The notes below the pieces were generated by a model. It ran no database searches. It saw nothing but the letters and a program-made list of their open reading frames with translations, and was not told where the DNA came from. 64,000 nt of DNA from NCBI RefSeq assembly GCF_002257695.2, contig NZ_CP155571.1; one strand, given 5' to 3'. Both the position numbers and the translations under genes were made by a program. This stretch comes from Sporomusa acidovorans. Its GTDB lineage: Bacteria > Bacillota > Negativicutes > Sporomusales > Sporomusaceae. Positions 44,124-52,800 of the stretch are shown here, piece by piece. Each line of letters opens with the position of its first letter. Position 1 is the first letter of the stretch.

Positions 44124-44894
44124 ATGTTATATGAAGAAGAACGCAAACTGAAAATTGTTGAATACCTGCAAGATCATTTAAGGGCTTCTGTACAAGAACT
44201 AAGTAAGGTTTTTCAAGTTTCGGAATCGACAATTCGCCGGGATTTGCAAGAGTTAGAAGATGCGAAATTATTAAAAAGAACACATGGCGGGGCCGTGTGT
44301 TTGGAGAATGTCAATGTTGAACCGACTTTCGTAGAGAAGGAAGATAAGTTCCGCAAGGAAAAGGCAAGGATTGCTCAAAAGGCGGCTGAGTTTATTCAGG
44401 ACGGAGATACCCTGGTGATTGATTCAGGGACGACAACAGCCTATTTGGCTAAAGAATTGAGAAAATTTTCAAACATAAAAGTAGTAACGAACTCAATTAT
44501 TTTAGCCCAGGAACTGCGGGGGTTTGAGGGGATCGAGGTTATTATGACCGGTGGAACCTTGCGGCAGAATACGTTGGCGATGGTCGGGCCGATTACGGAA
44601 CATTCTCTTAGCATGCTTCGGGTAGATAAAGCTTTCATGGCAACAAACGGGCTGGATTTGCAAGAAGGACTGACAACCCCGAATCTTGTGGAAGCAGCAA
44701 CAAAAGCCAGGATGATTGATATTGCCAAGCAGGTTATTTTGTTAACAGATCATACCAAAATAGGTAAAGTGGCTTTTGCTAGATTTGCCGGTATAGCAAG
44801 AATTGATACATGCATCGTTGATGACAAAATCCCGCAAGATGCAGTTAATGAAATGGAAAAATTAGGAGTTCGGGTTTGTGTAGTAACCCCATAG
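44124..44894 (+). CDS. fruR: DeoR-family regulator of fructose use
   Basis: A 256-residue DeoR-family protein: helix-turn-helix at residues 1-55 (EERKLKIVEYL, VSESTIRRDLQELE, LKRTHGGAV) and a DeoRC sensor domain with IDSGTTTAYLAKEL, TNSI and MATNGLD. ATG 44124 follows GGGGGAG; ATG 44055 would start before the operator region. It leads the fructose PTS operon and probably senses fructose-1-phosphate. Confidence 0.9.
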   Translation: MLYEEERKLKIVEYLQDHLRASVQELSKVFQVSESTIRRDLQELEDAKLLKRTHGGAVCLENVNVEPTFVEKEDKFRKEKARIAQKAAEFIQDGDTLVIDSGTTTAYLAKELRKFSNIKVVTNSIILAQELRGFEGIEVIMTGGTLRQNTLAMVGPITEHSLSMLRVDKAFMATNGLDLQEGLTTPNLVEAATKARMIDIAKQVILLTDHTKIGKVAFARFAGIARIDTCIVDDKIPQDAVNEMEKLGVRVCVVTP

Positions 44895-44907
44895 GAGGAG
44901 AATATGT

Positions 44908-45846
44908 TTGAAACCATCTGTAATTACAGTTACCTTAAATCCTGCAATCGATAAAACAGTTGTTATTGAAAAGCTTAACGTTGGCGGCTTGAATCGTGTG
45001 CAGAGTGTGCGGATGGATCCGGGAGGCAAGGGAATTAATGTTGCCAAGGTACTCAATCAATTTGGTGTCCCTGTTACGGCAGCGGGATTAATTGCCGGTA
45101 CCCAAGGACAGAACTTGCTGCACCATCTGGCTTTAGAAAAGATTTCGGCCAGCTTTTTGACCATATCCGGTGAAACCCGCACAAATTTGAAAATAGTGGA
45201 TAGCAGCTCCAATAGGACAACCGAAATTAATGAGGCCGGTTTTGTAGTCGGAGATGCAGAAATCAGTAGGTTTAAAGCTCAGCTTTCCAAACTTCTTGAT
45301 GAGGCTGCCTACCTGGTTTTAAGCGGGAGCCTGCCACCCGGTGTCGGATGCGGCATTTATCGCGAATTAGTGGAAATCGCTAAGGGTAAAGGGGTAAAAA
45401 CCATACTGGATGCCGATGATGCGGCGCTTTCTGAAGGAATCCAGGCAGCACCTTTCGCCATTAAGCCCAATATCCACGAATTGGGAAATCTAACAGGCCG
45501 TGATTTGGCGGATGATCAGGATGTCATCTGTGCAGGCCGAAAAATTTTGGAAAAAGGGATTGAAATCATTATTGTTTCCATGGGGGCACAGGGAGCTGTG
45601 GTCATGGACCAAACGGCAACCTACCGGGTATGGACTGATTCGATCATACCCAAAAGCACAGTAGGGGCAGGAGACTCCATGGTTGCCGTGCTGGCCTATT
45701 CGCTTTTACGTCAATTTTCTTTGGAAGAAACGGCGCAATGGGTTACAGCCGCCGGTACGGTAACAGCTTCAAAGCCAGGCACGCAGGTGTGTTCCCTGGC
45801 AGAAGTCCGGCAATTTCTAAATAAAGTAAAAATTAAAAGAATGTAG
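44908..45846 (+). CDS. fruK: 1-phosphofructokinase
   Basis: A 312-residue PfkB-family kinase that converts fructose-1-phosphate to fructose-1,6-bisphosphate. Visible motifs are TVTLNPAIDKTV, the substrate loop GGKGINVAKVLNQFG and the C-terminal catalytic STVGAGDSMVAVL with the base Asp. TTG 44908 after GGAGGAG is the start; the nearby ATG 44904 is out of frame. Fourteen bases after fruR. Confidence 0.93.
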   Translation: MKPSVITVTLNPAIDKTVVIEKLNVGGLNRVQSVRMDPGGKGINVAKVLNQFGVPVTAAGLIAGTQGQNLLHHLALEKISASFLTISGETRTNLKIVDSSSNRTTEINEAGFVVGDAEISRFKAQLSKLLDEAAYLVLSGSLPPGVGCGIYRELVEIAKGKGVKTILDADDAALSEGIQAAPFAIKPNIHELGNLTGRDLADDQDVICAGRKILEKGIEIIIVSMGAQGAVVMDQTATYRVWTDSIIPKSTVGAGDSMVAVLAYSLLRQFSLEETAQWVTAAGTVTASKPGTQVCSLAEVRQFLNKVKIKRM

Positions 45847-45881
45847 AGACGCAATTATAAAAATATGGGGAGGTTTTTGGG

Positions 45882-47255
45882 ATGAAAAAGATTCTGGCGG
45901 TTACAGCATGTCCAACAGGTATAGCACATACCTATATGGCGGCCGAAGCCTTGCTGCAGGCAGCCAAAGAAAAAAATGTCGAGATTAAGGTTGAAACCCG
46001 TGGTGCAGTGGGTATTGAAAATGAATTAACCGCAGCGGATATTTCTGAAGCGCATGCGATTATTGTTGCCGCAGCTACTGATGTAGAAGAATCACGCTTC
46101 GCTGGTAAGCCGGTTGTAAAAGTTGCCATTGGGCAAGCCATTAAAGATCCCCGGAGTATCATTGAAGAAGCGTTGGCCGTGAAGCCATCCGCCAAGGATT
46201 TTATTGATCAGGCGGCGCAAAGCAAAGAAGCAAGAAAAGCACAAATAACCGGGCCCTATAAACATCTGATGACCGGTGTATCCTATATGCTGCCTGCGGT
46301 TGTTGCCGGCGGCCTCTTAATTGCTGTTTCGTTCATCTTCGGCATTGAAGCTTTCAAGCAGCAAGGGACGCTGGCAGCGGCACTGATGGATATCGGCGGC
46401 GGGACGGCGTTTGCGTTGATGGTTCCCATTCTTGCCGGTTTCATCGCCTTCTCGATTGCGGAGAAACCGGGTCTTGCTCCGGGCCTTATTGGCGGGATGC
46501 TGGCTTCGAAAGTTGGAGCAGGTTTTCTTGGCGGGATTATTGCCGGCTTTTTGGCCGGTTATGTGACGAAATGGATGAAAGAAAACATCAAATTGCCGAA
46601 AAATTTTGCTGGTTTGGTACCCATATTGATTATTCCTTTCTTCGGCAGCGCGATTGTCGGCTTGATGATGATCTATGTGATTGGCAGTCCGATGAAAGCG
46701 ATCATGGACGGGCTTAGTGGCTGGCTTACTAATCTTGGTACCGGCAATGCAAGTTTGCTGGGCTTGCTTTTAGGGGCGATGATGGCCTTTGATATGGGCG
46801 GGCCGGTAAATAAAGCGGCTTATACCTTTGCGGTCGGGCTGCTTGGCAGTGACCTTTATGGGCCGATTGCTGCTGTTATGGCAGCAGGAATGACCCCTCC
46901 GCTCGGGTTATGGCTGGCGACTGTTCTTGCACCGAAAAAGTTTTCCGTTGAAGAGCGGGAAGCAGGCAAAGCAGCGGGTGTGCTGGGAATTTCGTTTATT
47001 ACTGAAGGGGCTATTCCGTTTGCCGCCGCCGATCCTTTCCGGATTATTCCCTCAATTATGGCCGGATCAGCCGTTGCCGGTGCATTATCGATGGCCCTGG
47101 GAGCCACGTTAAGGGCACCTCATGGCGGAATTTTCGTTCTCATGATTCCTAACGCGGTGGGGAATTTGGCTATGTATGTATTTTCGATTGTTGCCGGAAC
47201 AGTCGTAACCGCGTTATTAGTTAGTTTAGTCAAGAAGAATAAAACGTCTGTCTAA
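45882..47255 (+). CDS. fruA: Fructose PTS enzyme IIBC
   Basis: A 457-residue fructose permease that phosphorylates fructose during import. The IIB domain (residues 1-100) has the phospho-accepting Cys10 in VTACPTGIAHTYMAAEAL. The IIC domain (about 120-455) has eight or more membrane helices, with FGIEAF near its start and ITEGAIPFAAADP, the sugar-binding signature, near residue 370. IIA is encoded separately downstream. Confidence 0.93.
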   Translation: MKKILAVTACPTGIAHTYMAAEALLQAAKEKNVEIKVETRGAVGIENELTAADISEAHAIIVAAATDVEESRFAGKPVVKVAIGQAIKDPRSIIEEALAVKPSAKDFIDQAAQSKEARKAQITGPYKHLMTGVSYMLPAVVAGGLLIAVSFIFGIEAFKQQGTLAAALMDIGGGTAFALMVPILAGFIAFSIAEKPGLAPGLIGGMLASKVGAGFLGGIIAGFLAGYVTKWMKENIKLPKNFAGLVPILIIPFFGSAIVGLMMIYVIGSPMKAIMDGLSGWLTNLGTGNASLLGLLLGAMMAFDMGGPVNKAAYTFAVGLLGSDLYGPIAAVMAAGMTPPLGLWLATVLAPKKFSVEEREAGKAAGVLGISFITEGAIPFAAADPFRIIPSIMAGSAVAGALSMALGATLRAPHGGIFVLMIPNAVGNLAMYVFSIVAGTVVTALLVSLVKKNKTSV

Positions 47256-47313
47256 AGGTGAATAAATAGAACAACGGCAAGTGTTTCTTAAATACCGGGA
47301 GGTGCAACTATTA

Positions 47314-47766
47314 ATGGAGATTTTAACTATTATCAAAGATGAAACTGTTTTCTTGGAACTCAATGCAGCAAGCCGGGAAGAATGTTTGCAGGTTATGATT
47401 GACGGCATGGAAAAGGCCGGATTTGTCAGGGATAAGGCTGCTTATTTGGCAGCGGTGAATGAACGGGAGCAAAAAGGATCGACAGGTATTGGATTTGGGG
47501 TGGCCATTCCACACGGCAAATCCAGTGGTATAGTTTCCGCCGGTTTGGCATTTGCCCGGTTGGCGAATCCAATTGACTGGAATTCTCTTGATGGAAAGCC
47601 GGTACAAATTGTCTTTCTGATTGGCGTATCAGACCAAGATGCCGGTAATGAGCATATGAAAATATTAATTGCATTATCGAGAAAATTAATCCATGAGGAT
47701 TTTCGGAAAAAGCTATTGGCAGCAAATTCATCTGCAGAACTTTATGAAGTTTTACAATCCATTTAG
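47314..47766 (+). CDS. Fructose PTS enzyme IIA
   Basis: A 150-residue PTS_EIIA type-2 domain. His67 in GVAIPHGKS is the phosphorylation site, receiving phosphate from HPr and passing it to Cys10 of the IIB domain. ATG 47314 follows GGGAGGTGC; an ATG-less extension to 47281 has no ribosome site. It lies 58 bases after the IIBC gene and 10 bases before ptsH. Confidence 0.92.
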   Translation: MEILTIIKDETVFLELNAASREECLQVMIDGMEKAGFVRDKAAYLAAVNEREQKGSTGIGFGVAIPHGKSSGIVSAGLAFARLANPIDWNSLDGKPVQIVFLIGVSDQDAGNEHMKILIALSRKLIHEDFRKKLLAANSSAELYEVLQSI

Positions 47767-47776
47767 GAGGTACGGC

Positions 47777-48043
47777 ATGATCGTTGTGGAAGGTATATTG
47801 CAAAATAAGACCGGTTTTCATATTCGTCCGGCTCAGCTGTTTATGGAAAAGGCAAATGAATTTAAGGCCGGCGTAATGGTGAAAAACGAAGAAGGAATGG
47901 AAGCTGACGGTAAAAGTATTCTGGGATTAATGACTATGGGGTTTGAATACGGGTCTAAAATTATCATTGAGGCCAATGGGGATGACGAAGAACTGGCGGC
48001 CAAAGCACTGCTGGACTTAGTTAACAGCAAGTTCGGCGAATAA
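47777..48043 (+). CDS. ptsH: Phosphocarrier protein HPr
   Basis: An 88-residue HPr. His15 in TGFHIRPAQ is the EI-phosphorylated residue, and Ser47 in ADGKSILGLM corresponds to the regulatory Ser46 used by HPr kinase in Firmicutes. ATG 47777 follows AGGAGGT. A general PTS protein placed inside a fructose operon. Confidence 0.95.
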   Translation: MIVVEGILQNKTGFHIRPAQLFMEKANEFKAGVMVKNEEGMEADGKSILGLMTMGFEYGSKIIIEANGDDEELAAKALLDLVNSKFGE

Positions 48044-48065
48044 TTTTTTTGAAAGGTGAAGGGTC

Positions 48066-49802
48066 ATGGCTGAAATCAAATTGTCCGGTATTGGGGTTTC
48101 CGAGGGAATCCGGATTGGAAAGGTAATCCTCTATACTCATAGTGTCCGGAACCAACAGTTTGCGGATATTTCAGAAGCTGATGTCACTGGAGAAGTAAAC
48201 CGGCTTGCTGAGGCGAAAGCAAGAAGTATTCGGGAAACTGAAAAACTGATTGAACAGGCGCAGCAGACAGTTGGCGCTGAAAAAGCAGGTGTCATTGAAG
48301 CGCAAAAAAGCATATTGTTAGATCCGACTTTTTGTCCGGAAATGGAAAAGCTGATTAATAAAAAATTATTTTCGGCCGAAAAAGCCGTTGAACAAATTGT
48401 CAACCAAGTCGTGGCAATTTTTGAGAAGATGCCGAATGAGTATATGCGGGAACGGGCTGCTGACGTAAAAGATATCGGCAGCCGGTTAATGGCTGCTCTG
48501 ACTGGCGTAAAAGGTATAAACTTGGGCGACATTCGTGAAGAAGTTATTCTGATTGCCGATGATCTTGCGCCTACCGATACCGTACAGTTAAATAAAAAAT
48601 ATGTACAGGCTTTTGTTACACAAAAGGGCGGAAAAACCTCCCATACAGCCATTTTTTCCAAGACATTAGGCATTCCGGCTGTTATTGGCATTGGTGCCGG
48701 CATTGAACAGATTCAAGACGGTGACACTGTGATTGTTGATGGTACGGGCGGTATTTGTATTATTAATCCTAGTGAAGATACCATTCGCAGCTATTCAGAA
48801 AAGATGGCGAAAGAAACCAAAGATGAAAGTGTCTGGCAAGCCTATGCAGCACAAGAGGCTGTTACCCAAGACGGTCACCGGATTGAAATTGGCGCCAATA
48901 TTGGCACGGCGGCCGACGCCCGTTATGCTGTGGAACAAGGCGCAGAGGGCATAGGGTTATTGCGAACCGAACTTATTTATATGGCAGAGGCTAGTTTGCC
49001 GGACGAAGAAATGCAATTTAATGTCTATAAAGAGATTGTCCGGGTCATGGGCGATAAGTCGGTAATCATCCGCACCCTGGACATTGGCGGCGATAAAGAA
49101 CTGTCCTATTTGAAAATCCCTAAGGAAATGAATCCGTTCCTGGGATATAGAGCCATTCGTCTCTGTCTTGATCAGAAGCCGCTCTTTGTAACGCAACTGC
49201 GGGCAATTTTACGGGCAAGTGCCTACGGTAAGATAAAAATCATGTTTCCGATGATTTCCGGTATTGAGGAATGGCGAAGTGCCCGAAGCATTGTGGAAGA
49301 AGTCAAAGGACAGTTGAGAACTGAAGGCCGTGTTTTTGATGAAAACATTCAAGTGGGGATCATGGTGGAAGTACCGTCTGTGGCGGTCATGGCAAGACAA
49401 TTTGCCCGAGAAGTTGATTTTTTCAGTATAGGTACCAATGATCTCGTGCAATATACGTTGGCGGTTGACCGGATGAATGAAAAAATTGACTACCTGTATG
49501 ATCATTTTAATCCAGCCATCATTAACCTACTCCAAACTGTTGTAAATGCGGCTCATGCGGCAGGGAAATTCGTCGGCATGTGCGGCGGTATGGCCGGAGA
49601 TCCTAAAGCAGTTCCTCTATTGCTGGCATTGGGTTTGGATGAATTAAGTATGTCGGCGACAGCAATTCGCAAAGTAAAACATGCTGTCAGTCAAATGGAA
49701 TTAACGAAATGTAAAGCTTTACTGGAAGATGTCCTGAAAATGAGCACCGCGCAGGATATTCGCCTGAAGGTAGAGTCTTTTTGCGAGAATAACGGAATTT
49801 AA
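48066..49802 (+). CDS. ptsI: PTS enzyme I
   Basis: A 578-residue phosphoenolpyruvate-protein phosphotransferase. The N-terminal HPr-binding domain is followed by the phosphohistidine His193 in KGGKTSHTAIFSK, and the PEP-binding barrel has GIGLLRTELIYM, ILDIGGDKELSYL-like TLDIGGDKEL and MFPMISG and SIGTNDLVQYTLAVDR, with the active Cys in GMCGGMAGDP. It ends the operon; a terminator lies at 49823. Confidence 0.95.
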   Translation: MAEIKLSGIGVSEGIRIGKVILYTHSVRNQQFADISEADVTGEVNRLAEAKARSIRETEKLIEQAQQTVGAEKAGVIEAQKSILLDPTFCPEMEKLINKKLFSAEKAVEQIVNQVVAIFEKMPNEYMRERAADVKDIGSRLMAALTGVKGINLGDIREEVILIADDLAPTDTVQLNKKYVQAFVTQKGGKTSHTAIFSKTLGIPAVIGIGAGIEQIQDGDTVIVDGTGGICIINPSEDTIRSYSEKMAKETKDESVWQAYAAQEAVTQDGHRIEIGANIGTAADARYAVEQGAEGIGLLRTELIYMAEASLPDEEMQFNVYKEIVRVMGDKSVIIRTLDIGGDKELSYLKIPKEMNPFLGYRAIRLCLDQKPLFVTQLRAILRASAYGKIKIMFPMISGIEEWRSARSIVEEVKGQLRTEGRVFDENIQVGIMVEVPSVAVMARQFAREVDFFSIGTNDLVQYTLAVDRMNEKIDYLYDHFNPAIINLLQTVVNAAHAAGKFVGMCGGMAGDPKAVPLLLALGLDELSMSATAIRKVKHAVSQMELTKCKALLEDVLKMSTAQDIRLKVESFCENNGI

Positions 49803-49822
49803 AACCGACTGCGTTCACCGTG

Positions 49823-49867
49823 AAAACTTCGTTCATTTGCTTCCCGGCAATGAGACGAAGTTTTTTT
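49823..49867 (+). terminator. Terminator of the fructose PTS operon
   Basis: AAAACTTCGT pairs with ACGAAGTTTT, followed by TTT and ATATTT. Confidence 0.85.
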
Positions 49868-49901
49868 ATATTTCCTCCATAGTAGTTTGTGTAGAATTTT
49901 C

Positions 49902-49971
49902 TTGCTTTTTTGTACATCCTATGGGATAATAATAGTGTAATAGAAAATTGGATTAATCCATTAATCCAATT
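49902..49971 (+). promoter_or_regulatory. Promoter and palindromic operator of the GntR regulator
   Basis: TTGCTT (49902-49907), 17-base spacer and GATAAT (49925-49930) form the promoter. From 49946 to 49971 lies a perfect palindrome AATTGGATTAA-TCCA-TTAATCCAATT, placed about 10-35 bases after the predicted start. It is a likely site for autoregulation by the adjacent GntR protein. Confidence 0.75.
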
Positions 49972-49979
49972 GGCTGGGG

Positions 49980-50951
49980 ATGATGATTTTGATTGTGCAA
50001 AAACTTGGCATACCAATTTATTTACAAGTCAAGGCGTATATTCTGGACAAAATAAAACAGGGTCAATACAAACCGGGTGATAAATTGCCGACTGAACGCC
50101 AGCTGTCGGAAGAATTGGGGATTAGCCGCAATACAGTCAGTGCTGCCTATAAAGAATTGCTTTTGGAAGGAATTCTTGAAGCCAGGCAGGGACGCGGTAC
50201 TTTTGTGCGCGAGCAGGCAGCGGATATAACGGCGGCGGGTGCTGATGTAGCAGGCAGCCGGTTGGAGCGGGCGCTTAAAATTATTGATGCGGCCATGGCG
50301 CAGGTAGTTGAACTTGGTTTCACTATCGAACAATTTGCCGCAATTACGACGATTCGGGCCAAAGAACGGGAATTGGCGACCCGGCAGCTCAGAGTGGCTG
50401 TTGTGGAATGCACCCGCGAATACGTTGAGCGGTTTGTCGGTCAATTAGGACAAGTAGCCAACGCTCATTTTGAGCCGATTACCCTAGCGGATGTAACGGC
50501 GGGAAAAGTGAAAACAGAGTTTCTACTGGCCTGCGATTTGGTAGTCACAACCTTAGAGCATCAGACTTTGGTTGCGGAAATTCTTGGCAATAATACAAAG
50601 TTGATAGCGGTGGCCACTACCCCCAACCTGGAAGCCGTCATCAAACTGGCCCGTTTGTCTGCAGGCAGTGAAGTAGCTGTTGTAGCTAAAACTCAGGAAT
50701 TTGTCGATGCCTTATATCGTCTACTGAACAAGATTGGCTGTAACGGGATTACGCTGATTCCCTGCTTTAAGGAGGAACGGGAAGAAATCAGGCGATGTAT
50801 CAAGAATCACCGGGTTGTTATTAGCGCTGAAGCGCTGCAGAATGTAGTGCGCCAGGTAGCCGAAGAAGCACAGGAAATCATCACTTTTTATTATGAAATC
50901 GACCAGGGATCGCTCCAACAGGTTGCCAGCCGGTTGGTCGCGAAAGACTGA
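49980..50951 (+). CDS. GntR-family regulator of the glutamate fermentation operon
   Basis: A 323-residue protein with an N-terminal GntR winged helix (residues 8-78; IPIYLQVKAYILDKIKQGQY, LPTERQLSEELGISRNTVSA, GRGTFV) and a C-terminal region of about 200 residues that does not match the usual FCD or UTRA domain by eye. The start may be ATG 49980/49983, TTG 49989 or GTG 49995; the GGGG of GCTGGGG suits 49989. It lies 21 bases before glmS and probably controls the methylaspartate pathway genes. Confidence 0.85.
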   Translation: MMILIVQKLGIPIYLQVKAYILDKIKQGQYKPGDKLPTERQLSEELGISRNTVSAAYKELLLEGILEARQGRGTFVREQAADITAAGADVAGSRLERALKIIDAAMAQVVELGFTIEQFAAITTIRAKERELATRQLRVAVVECTREYVERFVGQLGQVANAHFEPITLADVTAGKVKTEFLLACDLVVTTLEHQTLVAEILGNNTKLIAVATTPNLEAVIKLARLSAGSEVAVVAKTQEFVDALYRLLNKIGCNGITLIPCFKEEREEIRRCIKNHRVVISAEALQNVVRQVAEEAQEIITFYYEIDQGSLQQVASRLVAKD

Positions 50952-50972
50952 TAAAGCAAAGGAGTAGTGAAA

Positions 50973-51383
50973 ATGACAAACAAGGTAAAGGTTGTATTAG
51001 GTGTAATTGGAGCTGACTGTCATGCTGTTGGCAACAAAATTCTCAACCATGCTATTACCGCAGCCGGTTATGAAGTAATCAATCTGGGTGTGTTGGTTCC
51101 GCAAGAAGAGTTTGTTAACGCCGCTATCGAGACGGATGCAAAAGCTATATTAGTGGCTTCGCTTTACGGTCATGGTGAAATTGACTGCCGTGGATTACGG
51201 GATCGTTGCCGCGAAGCCGGTATCGAGGATATCCGGCTTTATGTCGGCGGCAACCTGGTTGTAGGTAAAACGGACTTTAAGAAAGTTGAACAAAAATTCC
51301 TCGACATGGGCTATGACCGCGTATATGAGCCGGGTACGCTGCCGGACAAAGTGATCGCCGATATGAATGAGGATTTGAAATAA
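50973..51383 (+). CDS. glmS: Methylaspartate (glutamate) mutase small subunit S
   Basis: A 136-residue B12-binding subunit. The cobalamin motif DxHxxG is DCHAVG (residues 15-20), with the later SLYGHGEIDC and GGNL segments of the Rossmann-like fold. With GlmE it converts L-glutamate to L-threo-3-methylaspartate. ATG 50973 is preferred over GTG/ATG 50967 because AAAGGAG is eight bases upstream. This glmS is unrelated to glucosamine-phosphate synthase. Confidence 0.95.
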   Translation: MTNKVKVVLGVIGADCHAVGNKILNHAITAAGYEVINLGVLVPQEEFVNAAIETDAKAILVASLYGHGEIDCRGLRDRCREAGIEDIRLYVGGNLVVGKTDFKKVEQKFLDMGYDRVYEPGTLPDKVIADMNEDLK

Positions 51384-51398
51384 AAGGGGTTTTGTACT

Positions 51399-52781
51399 TT
51401 GAAAAACATTTTGCTTATCGATTTTGGCAGTACCTATACCAAAATTACGGCAGTGGATGTTGATCAAGAAAAAGTTGTAGGCACAGCCAGAGGCATTACA
51501 ACAGTTGAAACCGATATTATGGATGGCTTGAATCAGGCACTGGCGGCATTGTTTGCTAAAACCGGCAAACTTGAATTTAGTGAAGTGCTGGGCTGCTCAA
51601 GCGCGGCCGGCGGGCTAAAAATGATTGCCAGCGGTTTAGTGCCGGAGATGACCGCCGAGGCAGCCAAGCGGGCAGCTTTGGGTGCCGGCGCCAAGGTATT
51701 AAAGGTATATAGTCATGAGCTAAGCGAGTATGAACTTGAGGAGATGCGGGAATTAAAGCCTGATATTATTCTCCTGGCCGGCGGTACCGATGGCGGTAAT
51801 CAGAGAGTTATTATGCATAATGCTAACATGCTGGCACAGATCGGTTTGGACGTTCCGGTGGTAGTAGCCGGCAATAAGTCAGTAACTCCCACGGTTGTAA
51901 AGATTCTGTCAGAAAAACTTACAGAGGTGCGGCCCACTGAAAATGTAATGCCCAAACTGGACGAACTGAATATCGAACCAGCCCGCATCGTTATTCGCGA
52001 CATATTTTTAAAACGTATTACTGAGGCCAAAGGATTAACTCGCGCCAATAAAATGGTTGACCGTTTGGTTATGCCGACACCGGCTGCGGTTCTGAAAGCC
52101 GCGGAATTGTTAAGCCAGGGCGCGGACGGGGAACCGGGACTGGGTGATTTAATGCTCATGGATATTGGCGGGGCCACCACAGATGTGTATTCCATTGCCA
52201 AAGGCGATCCGACTGCCGGCGGTGTGTCGTTAAAAGGGTTGGCTGAACCGTTTGGCAAGCGGACAGTGGAGGGAGACCTCGGAATGCGCTATAGCGCAGG
52301 CGCCTTGCTGAAGGCGGCCGGCGCGGAAATGATTGGAGCTTATGCCGGGTGTTCACCGGAAGAAGTGACTGATTATGTTGCCAAAGTGGAAGCCGATATT
52401 GACTATTTGCCGCAAACTGAAGAAGAATCCCGAATCGAGATTGCCATGGGGAAAGCGTGTGTGCGGTTAAGTGCCGACCGGCACGTTGGTCGTATCGAAG
52501 TTTACTATACGCCCTTTGGTACAAGTCAAATCCAGACAGGCAAGGATTTGACCAAAGTGACTACCGTGATTGGAACCGGCGGGGTTATTATCAATAATCC
52601 CGAGCCGGAAAAAATATTGCAGGGCATCACGTTTGATGAAACCACTCCTCAAATTCTGAAGCCGCAACAGCCCGCATTCTTTATTGACAAGGAATATATC
52701 ATGGCATCGATGGGGTTGCTGGGGGAAGCATATCCGGCAACGGCTGTGCGCATGATGAAACATTACATTATAAATAGATAA
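51399..52781 (+). CDS. glmL: Glutamate mutase-associated ATPase MutL/GlmL
   Basis: A 460-residue actin/Hsp70-fold protein of the MutL family. The phosphate loop LLIDFGSTYTKITAVD opens it, and LMDIGGATTDVYSIA is the second phosphate loop. It lies between the two mutase subunits, as in other methylaspartate clusters, and is thought to act as a chaperone or reactivase that exchanges damaged cobalamin. TTG 51399 after AAAAGGGG is the likely start. Confidence 0.92.
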   Translation: MKNILLIDFGSTYTKITAVDVDQEKVVGTARGITTVETDIMDGLNQALAALFAKTGKLEFSEVLGCSSAAGGLKMIASGLVPEMTAEAAKRAALGAGAKVLKVYSHELSEYELEEMRELKPDIILLAGGTDGGNQRVIMHNANMLAQIGLDVPVVVAGNKSVTPTVVKILSEKLTEVRPTENVMPKLDELNIEPARIVIRDIFLKRITEAKGLTRANKMVDRLVMPTPAAVLKAAELLSQGADGEPGLGDLMLMDIGGATTDVYSIAKGDPTAGGVSLKGLAEPFGKRTVEGDLGMRYSAGALLKAAGAEMIGAYAGCSPEEVTDYVAKVEADIDYLPQTEEESRIEIAMGKACVRLSADRHVGRIEVYYTPFGTSQIQTGKDLTKVTTVIGTGGVIINNPEPEKILQGITFDETTPQILKPQQPAFFIDKEYIMASMGLLGEAYPATAVRMMKHYIINR

Positions 52782-52800
52782 TTAAGGAGGCTTTTGCCAC

